Of a DNA stretch of 64,000 bases, positions 45,468 through 59,900 are shown one piece after another (within the stretch, counting starts at the first letter, position 1; every line of letters starts with the position of its first letter). The stretch is from Phytoseiulus persimilis (taxonomy: Eukaryota > Arthropoda > Arachnida > Mesostigmata > Phytoseiidae). The position numbers and the translations under genes are program-made. A model generated the notes under the pieces. That model did not search any database and was not told the DNA's origin. It saw only the letters and a program-made list of their open reading frames with translations. Where the stretch lies: positions 12,892,745 through 12,956,744 of the forward strand of contig CM075102.1 of assembly GCA_037576195.1 (NCBI GenBank). Direction: 5' to 3'.

Positions 45468-48400
45468 CTGGAACAAGATGAAACGCACACAGTTTGAGAC
45501 GCAGCCTGAAGGATCATTCCGGAGACACTTTCGCTCGATTGCGCGCCTCGTGGCAATGTCGACAGGGTAAGGTCAGCGCTTGGTCGGAATTGCAAATCGC
45601 GGTGCAGCGCTCACTGTCCCTCGAGAATCACAAGGCTCGCGGACGAAGCCAAAACCATCGCCGGCCGAGATGCCGGAGAAACACAAGCAACGCTCGACGA
45701 TGGAACGGGTCGTACGTTTTTGATGATTTGGATCATTCTGGCCATCGCGAAGCCACTAGAAGATCATCAGCGCTTCGAGACAGACTGTGAACCGTCGTCT
45801 TTCGATAGGCTTTGCAAACAGGCTGGCAGGACGGCTGGCTCGCTGACTGGCGCAGCCGCCACCGCGAGAGAAGCCGCAGCTTCTACAGCGGGTCGCGCTC
45901 TGTGTTGACACTGGGCGCACAGTGGGCGCACGGTGAGAGCCTTCACTGCCGCCCCTGCGTTATCTAATTGCCATAAGTCGTCCGTTCGGTTCCGAGCCAC
46001 AGGGTCGGACCGTGCGTCCCTCTAATCCATCGGGTCCGCGCTTAGGTGACACGGAAAGCGCACGCCACGAGATGTCACGAGATGTCCTGACGTCCGTAAA
46101 CACGAACGAGAGGAATTCCGCTGCTCCACCCTAGATTCCATCGTAGGATGGCAGCCTAGAGAAGCCTGAGCCCCAAACGTTTACTTCGAATGCGTGAAAG
46201 TGATGACATATATGTTCCCAAAGGTCAATCGATGGCTGTTCCATGAAACCGAACATCTGGCTGATTTTCTCAATCCGGCGGCAGCAGAGGCCTAGTTTCT
46301 GTTCTGTCGATTCTGACCCGCGCTTACGATCTCGATGTACCATCTTGGAGGTAGTTGCCGATCATAACTCTCAGTGGAAATCAGATCAGCGATCCGGTGG
46401 TATCGAAGAAAACCCGGTCGTGGCTCCTGTAGCTATGAGCGCAGACGATCGGGCAGGACGATTCATATCATTACTTTCGCTCAGCAGCCATTACAAAGCC
46501 CCAGGCACGCAGCAGCACCGTTTCGAGCGAGCTCGGTTCGAGTGAAACCGGCGCACACGACGAGCGAGCAGGCCGTCGAGCAGGCGAAACAGTGATCGGA
46601 CGGCATTGGGAAACGGGACAATGTCACTGGGTTAGTGAGAGCAGACGAGTTAGATTAGAGAGACACGGGCCGCATCCGACCGCGAGACTAACAAAAAGAA
46701 AGATTCAGGTGGGCCCTCCTTGACAAGGTCTACAGGGACCGTGTCGTCTGAGCGTCCGGGTGCGAAGCCAGCCAGTCTGGCCGCTCACCCTCCTTTCCGG
46801 GAAGATGCGCCCGACGGTTTGCTCTAATGCATTTTATTGCAACGACTACAGCGACGGCGGAACACAACATAAAGCAAGCGAGTGGGCCTGCGAGAGACAA
46901 GGCCGCATGCCCTCACACGACCGTTGCGTGAGCTGAACGTGTTGCTCATGTAATGAGTCCGACGAAACGACGTCGGACCATCCTGACGACGGTGGCGAAC
47001 TAACGTGCAAGTTAACGACTTGGACAACGCGTTGGTTTAGAGCCTTCATCGGGCACGCTGGCCGTTTGGGTAGGTAGCGGTGAACGATAGGATTCCATGA
47101 TGAACATATTCTCAGTTTGTTGGATCCCAGCACTACGATTTGGCGTGAAATTACAACCGGAATCAGTTCTAGCGGTCTATGCAAGTGGCGTTCGTCATCC
47201 TCCATAGTGACACGCTTTCCGAACAGGTGGTAGAGTTCGTGATACGTCCCAAATCCTTCGATGCTCTGTGCCGTCGAGGCATAATTCCCCCTGAGGAAGC
47301 CCCAACCCGTCCTGCTCATGCGGATCACCTCTGAAACAGTCGCGGACAGTGCCCTCGGTTTTCGCGACGTTTCGATTGCACGCGGGCCTCCCGATCCGCC
47401 CGATCGGAGTCCCGACGACGGAATCCATCGGGAGGAATCTCGATGGACTCCCGAAACGAAAAGCCGGCGCCCACTCCCAGAGCCCCGCTTTGAAGCGTGT
47501 TCGTGTGGCATAGGGGCGAGCTGGACATTCGGAAGCGATGAAAATAGCGATTTGGGAAACGGGAACCGTTCTAACAAGTTTCGCGGGAAGTTGCGCCCCA
47601 CGAGAGGCGGAATAGAATGTGTTCGTTGTCATTGGCAAGCTGTGTGTACACGATACGTCGGAGTGCAGTGAAGGAAAGAGGCCTTCGGTTATTATTACTT
47701 TTGGTTCAATGGCTTGTGTCAAACGCCAAACTTGTGCTGTTACGGTCGCTGCTGCTCCTGCAGTCCAAGTGTTTGTTATCCAAAAGGGAGATCTGGCTTC
47801 GAGGGTTCTTGTAACAGTGAATCACACGCTTTCACTAAACACTGCTCGCTAAACAGTGTTGGCCACTCCACGACCGATCGAGGGAGGGAGCCCCAAGGAG
47901 CAGCGGGATCCCGACGGCGGAGTTCTCTGTTTTCTAGAGGGAAGTGTTCAACTGGAGAAGAGAAGAACCAGAGCTCGTGTAACCACGAAACGGATCGAGG
48001 AAAACCCTCACTTTTTTCGAACAGATTGGGAGGTCGTCTCACAGGACGGAAAATGATCCCCAGAAATCCCCCTTGGGCGGATTAGTAACTCCCCTTAGCA
48101 GGAGTGTCATCCAGGGCTGGTTGATCGGTCGCTGATGGTAATTGATAGTATTACAAAACTAAGTACAAAGCACCGAGCGGTGATTTGCAGCGCTGCCCGG
48201 GATCCGAGTCGATGCAATTTTTTCGCAGCCCCCGCACTTGAGCTCGATCCAGCGACGAGAGTTCCGCCGAACGGAAGATTTCTACAATCACCAGGCTTGA
48301 AGTCTTCTTCCTCGCCTCCAGAATCATTTCTCCGCTTTCGAGTGCTATCTCATTGGAAGAGAGGCTGCTCTTGTCATTTTTGGGTCAGATTCTCCGTCCA

Positions 48401-51339
48401 AACGCGTTTGTCCTTCCCGTCCGCTTGTTGCTCGGTTTCGTCACAGCGGACCGTCTCGAATATCACCATGATGAACAGCTTGGAGCAAAGTAGAGAAAAC
48501 GCAAAGTTCTCGCTCATGTCAGACCGATCTAAGCGATCGATTCCTACAACAATCGCGGCCCGATCCGGACACTCATCCCAGAACATGTTTCCCGCGGTGA
48601 TTCATGTGTCAGCAGCCAATTTTCAGCGGGGGCCTGCCCTGCGAAACACTGGTTCGCCACCGCGTTGAGCGACGCTGTTGATCTCGAGCGTCTCCTCCGT
48701 TTTTGACACGTCTCTTAACTCCCTCCTGAGCCCCGGCCGTGTACTCAAGACGAGCGGCTAGCGAGCTCCCGGAAATCTATTAATTCGGCACTTGCGAGCT
48801 CTCTCGATGACAGAGAACAAAGCATCTCGTTCCGGAGGAGAACAGGGAACACGATATCCGGGAGTGTTCCGCGGCGAACTTGACGGTGCTCGACCGCCGC
48901 TCCCGTGTGAGGCCGAACTTTTTAGACCGCGTGGGCTGAACCCTGACTCCTCGTCAAGAGATTTAGTGGGTGTTGAGCTGAATTGGTTAAACGCTCACCC
49001 GGGGCAAAACACAATGAGTGTTTCGGGATTCTCGCCTGAACCAACCAAGCAGCTAACAACGTTGGGCGCTAAGAAGAGGAAAAAAGTCGCCTGCTTTTGT
49101 GTCTTTATACGAGAGCGCAGATGGACTTGACAGAGCAGCGGATGGGTGTGTCACCAGATTGCTCAAATAGGCTTGGCGGTGACGGTGATTGGTTTTTAGG
49201 GAAAGGCTTTGCGCCTTCGAATCGAAGGGTAAGGAAAAGACGCAACCGAGAGCCATCGGTCCGAGAAACTGGGACGCTGAGGTCGATTATGAAATTCCTG
49301 GCGATCCCAAGACTTGGGACCAGCTCAGTATGGAGCGATGGCGTCATAAAAGACTCCAGAGTGCAAACGGGGCGCTGTAAATACAGCTCGGTGTCCGACA
49401 TGGCTTGACCCAACTTCCTGTGCAGGGTTGAGAGAAAGCACACGTTTTCCAGGGGAGGAGCACCCGATCAGAAAAAAAAAACAGATATTCGACGGAATCA
49501 GCGCCCAAGGCGTCGGTTGGACAAAAGAGACGCTGGAGGCGGACCGGAGCGATCATATTTTCTCTGGCCTGCGAACACACTCAATGTGGACACGGAGGGC
49601 AGACTGCCGGGTGGGACAGCCGTAAATCATCGTTCCATATACGTTTGTATGAACGTGCGGGATATGGGACACTGTCATGGCTCCATGGAGCAGATCGACT
49701 TGCTCGTCTCATGCGATCGGCGACTTCTACTCGCCTGGAGTTCATTATAAGATTTTCACCCAAGCTGAGAATGCTTTCACCTCGGAATTCGGCCTTGCGA
49801 AGTGGACGGACCTAGGCGTCTCCGAGGCTCTCGGTGTATAGACCGAGATCCGGTGATGAGCGACTCGTGACGGAAGTTTTCTCAACGTACACTCGAGTGA
49901 CCTGCGCTCAAATGGCTGACAGAGGAAAGTTTGACTGCCGCCCGCTTTAGAGACAACGCCGACATTTTGGAAGAAAAACGGGCTCCTCGACTCCTGCTGC
50001 TCCTTAGGGAGCGTCTGTCCCCGATTGCTTCACACGGAAATTCAGCGACGATAACATAATGATCACCATGATGACGATGCTGATAGAGAAGAGCAGGAAG
50101 CAGGTGATGACTGCAACGGGCGGAAAATCGCACCGCGGAGACCAAATGAAACTCGCGATAGAAGATAACGTCGGAGGGTCGCGTCTCATTTCCCTCAGTA
50201 TCCAGGAGTCTCTCGTTGCAGGGTCCGTCGCGCCCGCGTTTGGCTCCTCGGCCCGAATTTCTCGTTTTTTCGTTCCTCGATTTCGTTGGAGCGCTCCCGC
50301 CGCGAGTCGTCCGATCGAGAAGCGTCTCGAACGCCTGGCCAATGGTCAGCCGTAATCGAATTACAGCGCGTCCCGCTCATTTGCTCGATCGGTCTGTCTG
50401 TGTCTCTTTGTGGCATTCCATGGCCCCGAACCTCCCCGTGCAGTCCCGGAATGTCTCGCAAGACCCAATCGCAGGATGAGCGCGGGCAGTGTCGGGTCTC
50501 GTGTTAAACGCGGCAGAGCGTTTCCTTCGAGGATTCGGGAGTCCCGGTTGCACGGACCGACGGGCTCCGTGGATCAAGACAACAGAATCCTATGGAGCGA
50601 TCCACAAACTATCCAATTCTTGGTCGCCCACCCGACTGCCTGCCTGTAGCCGCTGATATACAATCCTCATATAGCGCGGCTCCGGCTTTACGACCCCCAC
50701 CACCACAGCCGAGCACTGAGCGAGCATCACAGCCACCTCTGCCGCCCCGACTTCGAGCGCTGTGGCCCTTGCGACGGGTGCAACAGGACGCCGAGGCCGC
50801 TGAGTCATTGCTGTTGGCTGGATTTCTACTGATGGGAGCTCCCCCCGCGCCTGCTTGCGCTCCTGCTTAGCTCAGTCGCCCGCCTCCTCCGCTCATTCGA
50901 AAGCTCCGAGCGAATGTGAGGGCAATGAATAACTCCTGTTTTTAGTTCAGGAACAGTGAGTGAGCAATAGCAGCAGCCACCACCGCTAGAGCATCGACGC
51001 CACCGCGGCCATACAGAATGGTTTCCACATGTATTTAGATTAGAGCCCGCGCGGATTGTCTCCCTCTCTTCTGCTTGGATAGTAAAAACAGCCACACGCT
51101 CAGAACCATCTGGTATACAAAAAAATTCCAGCCATTCCAAGGTTCCACACTCCAGAGCAGCAACCAATAAAAGCGTAGACCCTTTTCCAAGCTTCGTTCT
51201 GCGTTATACTCTCACGGACTTTCGAAGCTTGCGGTGGAAACAAGTCGACGACATGTTCAGAGTGAAAAAAATATGAGGTGAGAGGAACGAAAGCGTTCTT
51301 GCTCCGACGAGGGTGACGAGAACTGTGAAGCGAGAACGA

Positions 51340-51358
51340 TTCTCTCTCTCTCTCTCTC
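51340..51358 (+). repeat. (TC)n microsatellite
   Basis: Short uninterrupted TC dinucleotide run. Confidence 0.9.
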
Positions 51359-54300
51359 CTGTTCCAGCGAAGCAGCCGCGGAGCTCGACGGCTCGGAGTT
51401 CGCACGGCGGGCGCCGCGATCCGAGGGCTTCCGCGGCACATACGACTTCCATTTTGAGGAGCGGACGCGTTGTGGAGAAAACGAAGAGGAATCGGCGCGA
51501 TATTTCTGACGAACTTCCGTTCAACCAGGCGAGCGGCCATAACCACTAACGACGGAAAGCAAACAGAGCTTAATCTTCGACTATCCGGCCGTTCGGCATA
51601 TCCGGAATTTCGGTGACGCGCAATCTGGCCTTTTCCTCGTCTGACCATTCAATGATTCATATGCCGCGAGCTAACACCGGCACAACGTTCCTCTCACACG
51701 CAGACAAGCAAGCAGTACTTTGACCGCCCGGAAAACGGTCCAGCTTGCAAACCCACTCGAAACGACCGTCTCCGTCTACGTTTCACGGAGCCGGGCTTTT
51801 TCTTCTCAGCTTCCCTCACTGTCCGTCTTCTCAACGGAGCCACTGTCAACCCCGTGTCACGCCTGGAGCCGCATTCGAAGAGAAAGCTACGTTTCAATGT
51901 ACGGCATTGAAATGTCACATCGACTCCATGTTCTTTAAATATTCCAGAAGGCGGCAAGTCATCCGCTGATGTCTTCGCTGAGAACCATCTCCGGGTTTCC
52001 AGGCCTCGGCGGTTTCTTCCGTTCGCCGAGAAAGGGATGAGGCGGCGGCGGCGTCGAACGAACGGAACATCAGAGGCGCGACAGAGAATCGACTCTTCGG
52101 CCGACACAGCGACATCTCGCAAGAACTGAGGAAGGTGGCGGCAGCAGCTACAGTGAGTCCGTAGCTGCTGTAAGTGAACATCGAAAGGAGCCAAGTTTGT
52201 TACAACAAGAGTATCCTCGAAAATGAGAGCAATAATAATCCACCACCGAGCGTGAGCTTGCTCCCTAGCGGGCTTCTCCGCCACGTCCTCAGTCGGGCAG
52301 TCCTTCAACGCCCAAGCTTTTCTTCAGCGTACGAACGAACGTACTTTACAGGGACGTCGCGTTTGGCATATTCATCAGAAAATATCGCGTAGGCGAGTGG
52401 GCTGAATGAACGCCCGAAGCAGCAGCTGATTATTACACGCGGCATATTCCTCGACACAGCGTCAAGGATTCTCGCTCCAAGACTACTTGATGAACTGTCG
52501 CACTCGTTTCGGATCGGGAGCAGCATCATTCGACGAACTGCTCACGGCGTCCGCTCTCTCCGCGCCGAAGCCGCCGGCGTCTTAGAGAAGTTCAAAGGCG
52601 GCCACCGAAAGTCACCACAAAACAAATGAACGAAACGAGCCGTTCGGCGCAACCGAACCAAGGAGCAAACGCTTCTTGGCCAGAAGGAAGTATCCCCCAG
52701 CGGCGACGAAGAAGCCGACCACCGCCAACTCCTAGATCGGACCGGCGATGAACGTACCCGTTATCGGAATCACGACCCCCACCGTAGCCAGTAGCGCGCC
52801 AGCATCACCAAAAGCGAACGGAAAAAACGCTGCGGATTTTCTCCGCTTCCGTCGAAACGGATTCTCACGGAACGGCCCGCGTGGAGCCCATTCCGGTTCG
52901 AATGGCCGCGATCTCAGCACCTGGTGGAATTAGCATACACATTGGCGAAATAGAAATATCGGTTTCTGCCATGCGACCAGGAGGAGAAACGCGATTGCGG
53001 ATTCGATTCGGTCAGAACTAGTTTCGTTCTCACACTCAGCTGCGCTCGTTCGGTGGGACGTTATCTGTTGACGAAGCAGCGGGCTGCGGGTGATTCCGAA
53101 CAGTCCAGCCTGCTAAGCGATCGAAAGTCGGTGGCAAAACCTTACTGGAGAATCGCGTGGGTACTTCTGTGGCGCTCTGGCCTACCGCAACGTGACTGCA
53201 TTCCACGAGTCGTACTACGGCGCTCGTAGGGGACCAACAAACCACCGCGATGACGTTCATCGCAGCTCGGTTCACAGCGGTTGTTCGCTTGTTTAGTTGA
53301 GGTGGTTTCTTACCTGAAATAAATAGTTACCGTCAGATTCCAGCTGTAGGCAGCTACGATACATAAAGTCCGCCGTCAGGAGCACGACGGGCCCCACGCG
53401 AGGCATGTGTTGACCAAACAATGGCGTATCAAAACCTGCGCGACTCTGAATCTGAACACGTTTACGACCGATATAGAAAAGAGGGAGGATCGAACTCGTT
53501 TTCGATGCACTCGTAAAATGTGTTCAAAACTTATCGGAGAGCTTGGCGACCGTCTGTTCATTTCCCCCGTTCCGTGCTCTGGGAAAAATGGACGCGCGCT
53601 CCTGAGTAGAACTTCCAGCGTCGGGTCATATCTATCTCGGGGAACGGGCAGCTTTATGGAGCAGCTTCAAAATTTTAACTTCCTACGCCGAAAACTATCG
53701 CAAATCGAGATCCCAGCGTCTCCGCAGATGAAACGGTTGGGTTTCGGCCACAGTCAACTAACGGCCATAGTCGATCGGCGAACAGGCGATGCGGCGAGAT
53801 GTTCTTCCCATCGCGATGACTGTAGCTTTTGGTTATCGAATCAAAAAAAAATCCGCATAGTTTGCTTGACGAGCCTTTGACAGCGGAAGGCCGAGCCGCG
53901 AAGCTCCTCGCCGATGGACATCTCCGCCGGCGTCGGATGACTCGATGTCGGGCCTAAGGTGCGATTTCCTAGCGGAATTCAGACGCTCGGGACTGCATTC
54001 GCAAAATGCAGGGACGGAGCTCCCACCCGTTCTTCTGGTTCCGCCGACGTCGGTCGTGGGAGTGACCGTGAGGGAGAGGAAGTCTGGGCGTTTGACGGTT
54101 TCTCTGGGTGCTGCTTGTCGTCGAGTGTTGTTTTGGGAACATTCCACAGACGCAGCAACAACAAGCTCGAGCGTTCGCTCCGTCCGTTTCTTTCTCGAAG
54201 AACTCAATGATTTTCCTTATTTTGCTCTCGGGCTAATCTCGGCGGGCCAGCCTCCTTTAGATGGCAATCAGCAATCGTCCAGAAGAGAACTAACAAACCA

Positions 54301-56862
54301 ACCGACGAACGAACTTTCAAACAGGCCGAACAAGCCGCAAGTCAAACAGAAAAGCAACTGCAGACCAAGAGAAAACAAAACGAATCCGTTGGAAACCGGT
54401 TCGGCGTGGCGCGCAGCTGTGGGAACGAGCTCGGAAATAGCGTCGATTTCTGAATCTGTGGAATGTCTTCTCTATAATCCACAGCTAAGTAAAGCCGAAC
54501 ACTTCGGGAGAGACGGATTTGCTCGCCTGAGAATCGCGAGTTCGAGGCGTTCGAACGCCTCCTCCCTGTACTGCAACCCTCGATTCTCGGACTCGTCATT
54601 CCATATCATCCGAACCTAAAATTTCGGTCGTGAGGCAGGAGACCTGTTTTTTCTTGCCCAGAAGTTTGAGCGATGGAGCTCCCGTCGGGATCCATCGGTT
54701 CTCACGCGACGCTCCCCGGAAAAAAACGTCGGGAATCGGAGAACGATCCGTTCCCCGCACCGACGCAGAAGTCCCACCAAGAGTGACGCAAACATGGTTT
54801 GGAGAGACCAAACGTTGGAACGCGGCTTCTCCGGGGAGAAGTGGTGCGCATCCAAGAACATTCACAATTTCCAGGAGGATGGCAATCAGTAAGCGGGATC
54901 GTTCCACTCGGAAGGCTTGTGAATATCGCCTCCGGTGATAAACGAAAATCCGATTCCGTCGTGTCGAGGCGTGGCTCTAAGAAAGCTCGAGGGTATGCTC
55001 AGCGAAGGAGAGCAGGAGGCGGGTTGAGGAGCACTCAAGGCTGCTCTCGTAGCTGTTCGGGAGGCGATGAGAGAAAACGCGGGCAGAACAGGAGGACGGC
55101 TAAAGGAATAGCCGGATATGAAGATGCTGGGAGAAAGAGCAGGCCGGCCCGCGAGAGACGCGGGAAGTGCGAAAGCCTCGCAGGGGATGACCCACATTTC
55201 GGAGGCTCGCGGTCCTCGCGTCATAACCCACCGTCGAAGGCGCCCGGACGTTGGGTGCCTCGAATTTCCTGCCGCGAATAGCTCCGCCTGAGCGCCGTAA
55301 TCGATCCGCCGTAATTCCTTCCGTTGTTGCATCTGAGCTCGACTGCGTCGTCGGGAGCAGCGCGGAGCAAGGCGCGGGCGCCCGCTCCTCCGATCGTTCG
55401 TGACGTTAGGATTCGGCAATCCTCCGTCATATTCCATCGATCTGGCTGGGTCACGCGTACCCGTACGGTTCACGTACCCGGCCACTTATTTCCCGGAGCC
55501 TACTTCGGCACAATGCACGTCATTCTCTTCTGCCCGAAACGCCCGGAATAAACGGATCGGACGCACAAAGACCGCCCCACACACGCACGCGAGCAAGCTC
55601 AAGGAAACAGAGGCGCACGGTTACGCACACAGGCGCCCAATCAAGCTTTCGAAGGGAGGAAAAATGATAGCAACCAACCAACAGATTTGAAACGGGCCGT
55701 GTGCCCAGAGAACAGAGCCGGGCTCTGAATTCCGAACTGCGGCGCATCTGGATGCGATAACCCAGCCTCATGAATTTCGACGGAATCCTTTATTTCGACT
55801 AATTTGTGCTTTCGGCCATTCCTGATTTATTGCTCACAGCCGCGCACATCATGGGCACTGAGCCTGGAGACTGTGTTCTCGCCGGGGAGACTCGGAGGAG
55901 AATCAGCCCCGAATGGTCGAAGCCCTGGCACGGAATTTTGTCCGTTCTTTTCCCCCTGCTCAGCCTGTGACTCACAATCGCACCGGGGAAACAATCGGGA
56001 ATCCGATGGAATCATACCTCATCGTGGGTTGTCTGAGCGAGGGAAATGTCACCGATGCGGCGGACCAACCCGTGACAACCGAAACGTCTCAACGGTCGGT
56101 GAGGGTCGCCGGCTTACGGAGGAATTCCGACCAGCACGCTCTGAGCAGTCTCACGCTGAGAACGCGGGGTTTCGGAAACCGGTGAACTGTGCTATGTCAG
56201 CTTTGTGTCAACATCGTCGGATTCAGTCGCATGAAAAGAAGACTCGTCGGACATCAAGCTCGGATCCGACGATGACCTTCGCCGAGCTTCGATCCTTCTA
56301 ATAAAGCTCCTCGGCGACTGCAGGTCACTCGGGGTTGCGACGAATCAGAACTCTTCAGAGCACAATGGAAGTTTTCGCCTTACACACGGCGAAACGCGAT
56401 CGTGTGCGCCCGAACCGGTCATCGAACAGGGGAGATGAAAAAAGCATTCACGCCGCCGATGGCGAAGCTTCACGCTACGTCAACGAATCGGTTTTCTGCG
56501 GAATCCAGAGAATTATCCATCCCTGCAAGAGGAGCTCATAAAAATGAAACGGGCTGTTGTGAATGTGAGTTTCTGCGTTCGATGCACGGAGTGACGAATA
56601 TTCGATTCGTCCAACTCTCACGGATTTCGCAGTTAACTTGACAAGACAGCTGTGATTGTTGTCCACATGTCATCCGTTCGAAATCGCACTCCTGCTGCTT
56701 TCTCGGTTGGATTACAGATTGCGGATTCCATTGTGGAAAATTCCTGTCGGGGCGCGAAGTTCAAATGCTCGCGGCAGCGTCACTCTTGAGGATCGTTTAC
56801 TCGAATCAGCTCCGTCTGCTGCTCAAGTGTTCGCTCCGGCTTCGGCTCTCTTTTAGGGAAAT

Positions 56863-56865
<3 letters not shown>

Positions 56866-56895
<30 letters not shown>
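56866..56895 (+). repeat. (GA)n microsatellite
   Basis: GA dinucleotide run of about 30 bases followed by A8. Confidence 0.95.
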
Positions 56896-56900
<5 letters not shown>

Positions 56901-59900
56901 AAATAAGAACCGGTGTGTTATTCGGCGCCTTCAGATCTGTTTTGTGTCAATTGAGGGCGACGTTACGCCCACGTGGCGACTGAAAACTGCTCAAGACCCA
57001 AGTTTGGATCGATTGCCATCTCATGGAAGCTATCTGGGGCAACACATACGGTCTCTTGAACCGTGAGTGATAACCCGGGCCAGCGCCTATGACGGCTGCG
57101 TCGCCTTGAGGAAGTTTAGTGGAAGAGCAGCGGACGTTGTATCCGAAGGAAGCGATTGTTCCGTGCGCGCAGCAAACAACGAGGGCCCGTAAGTAGGAGC
57201 TTCGATGTGGAGCCACTATCGTTACAAACATGCACAATTTATCGCGCTTGGCAACGACAGTGCGGGAATCCTTTCCGTCAAGGGAGCAGACCCATTCTTT
57301 GCACATCGTTTGGATCCACACTCACTGTCAACGAAAGCGTGATGTCATGGCTATGGCCAGGACGAGCCGAATCCGTGATTCCATCGAACCGGTGACTGGA
57401 TAACGGCCGAGGGTGCGGACTTGTTTTCCCCTTTTCCGACAGAGATACGGTTTGCAGGTCACCCAAAGATTGTAAATTTGTTTTCAGCTCTAATTCCAGC
57501 TCGCTCTCGTTCGACATTCCTTCTTCCACGAGGGCGCCCGACGACGGAAATAATCACGAGGGAAAGTTCCATATTCGAGCCCAGCAAATGGTGACGATTG
57601 TAAAGCTAATGAGGAAAGGCGAAAACCCGTGCCATAAATTCGTCCGGTGTCAGCTGTCGCAGCGAAGTCGGGAGATTCCCACGAGAATCTCATGCTGGAG
57701 CTCGGGCAGTCCCTCAAAACTTTCCGAAGCTGATGGGAACGACTCCATCGCTCGAAAAATGAGGCTAGCTGTGACGGCGCAGACGCCAGACCCTCAGTCG
57801 ACCTGGCGCGGAGTTCAGAATCGCCGAGTCCGCTCTTTTCGAGGCGGAAACAATCACACGAGTCTCGTTTGATGACCGATTCCGGACATCCTCGAAGGAG
57901 CACGCGCCGAATCGGCGTTCGAATTTCAAGACGCCTATCCACTGCGCGAGCCGCGGCGCCGGAGTTTTATTAAAATTTCCGGTCCTAGAACTCTTAATCA
58001 CGAACAGCCATCCGGAAGCTGCCGTCCCTTGGGCGCTCGTTGATAAAGTTAACTGACTGTTCTGCTTTGCCCGCTGACGTTGACTTGGCCGTGGCTTCGG
58101 AAGCAGAGGAGCCCCGAACTGCGCGAGTGGAAACAGCGCCGACTTCGACGAAAAAGAAACTCTGCCTCATGATTTACGATGGCCCGTACAAGGCGTCAAG
58201 TGCCGCCCTTATTCGGGCAGATTCCGATGTCCGTGGAATGATCGCGGGGCATCGCGAGAAACGACGCCACCCGCGGTCGGCCTGATCAGTCCCCGCGGAA
58301 CGGTGACACAGGAGCAACACGTGCGCTGCTTCCCACCCTCGGAATAGCGCAGACTCCGGGCCAGCTGTCGGGCGATTCTGGAGATCCAGGAAGTTTCGAC
58401 CGAGAGCGACTCGACGAATTTAGATCATTCAAAGCCAACCGACTGAATAATTGTCCGACGTCTATTTGTAGCTGGTTTCGTCTGCTCCCAAACTTCGGGA
58501 TTTCTCGCCCCTGTTCTTCAACTGAACTTCCCGCAGACCAGATAAATCAATCCCCGAGAGCACCGTTCCCCTATTCGGAGGAGGAGGAGGAGGAAGATTG
58601 TGTTTCCGACGCTCCGTTTCTTTCCATCCGCGCTCAGGATTCGCGTCGACAGTTCCACTCTAAGAGCCTCTCGATCCCGAGCGCATGGGCAGCCGAATCT
58701 TTCGAAGAAATCGAGACGCTCCGTCATCTAAGGACTTGTTTGGAGCGGAATCGAATACCAAACAGATCTTGGAACACTCGAATATCACGGGCGTCTCACG
58801 AGAGGCTCGTTATTGTGAACGCCGTAATCGTGACGACAGCTATCTCCGGCGCGCTGTGGAAAGGTTCGATTTTGCACGGGTGTCCAGGTGACTCAGCGCG
58901 AGCACATGACCCGGGTCTCTGTGAGTTTCGATTCTGTGGCGCGTTCGCTAATCATCTCCGATTGTGAGGTTGCTCTTTTTTCGTTGGATGCATTCGCAAC
59001 AAAGTCATTAGGGTCAGACGATGTCGGACGAAGGCGAACGCCGAGACAAAGTCAAATCAGTTGAAATCATCACGCTTAACCAACAATCCAAACGTAGGCT
59101 TGAGGTCGAAATTTAAATCTGAATCCCTTCCGCCCCGAAGCTGGCGATGAGCGTGGAAGGGCACTTCCGCAGGTCATCCCGAGGACCGATCCCGCATGAC
59201 CGCTTCCACGGGACATTCTTCCCGATCGTTCGAGGAGTTCCCGGCGGGGCGCTATCGAGCTGTTAATCGACGGTTCGTACCCGGCGCCTAATCTGACCAG
59301 GGTTTGTGGAAAACCCGACGAAGCGTTTCCGACTTGAGTCATCGATGTTTGTTTCTTGAGTTCTAGCGGAGCGGTTGCTGGCGAGCTTCCCGCTTGAAGC
59401 GTTTCCAAACAAAAAAAAAAACACTTGAATCGCCTGTCGGCGAGAATCTCTATGTTTCGGTCGGATATGGCGGGCTCCGACGCGGCCCTGGCGCCCTCAA
59501 CGCGCTGATCGTTGGGAGGTACGACCAGAACCGCGACTTGGGAAACGCGCGGGACACGCGCATCAATCATTCAGGCTAATCCAGTGATGGGCGAGTTCTT
59601 TTCCCACGGCTGGATCGAGAGCCCGACCGAACATTCGCGATCCCGTTGATTTCATCGGTGTAGGATAGGTCCTCAGTTGATTTGGCGGGTTCGTGGAGGG
59701 AGCGACGGCGACTCATGAGAGATGCACGTCAACCGTGGCAGCTGCTCGTAAAACGTCAGACTATGCGATTAGGTTCTTTTCTGTTAGGCTGGGGCCCGGT
59801 TTTCCTCTCACTGGTACACACAGGTGTACGTCACGGACGATGGTAGACGGTTGGAGGAGAGACGAAAAAATCCACAGCGATCAGAGTCTACTCGTATCGA

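Noticed and set aside
51694..52308. 204-codon open frame on the minus strand
   Set aside because: Arg/Ser-rich without any recognisable motif, in a CG-rich stop-poor stretch with other overlapping frames.
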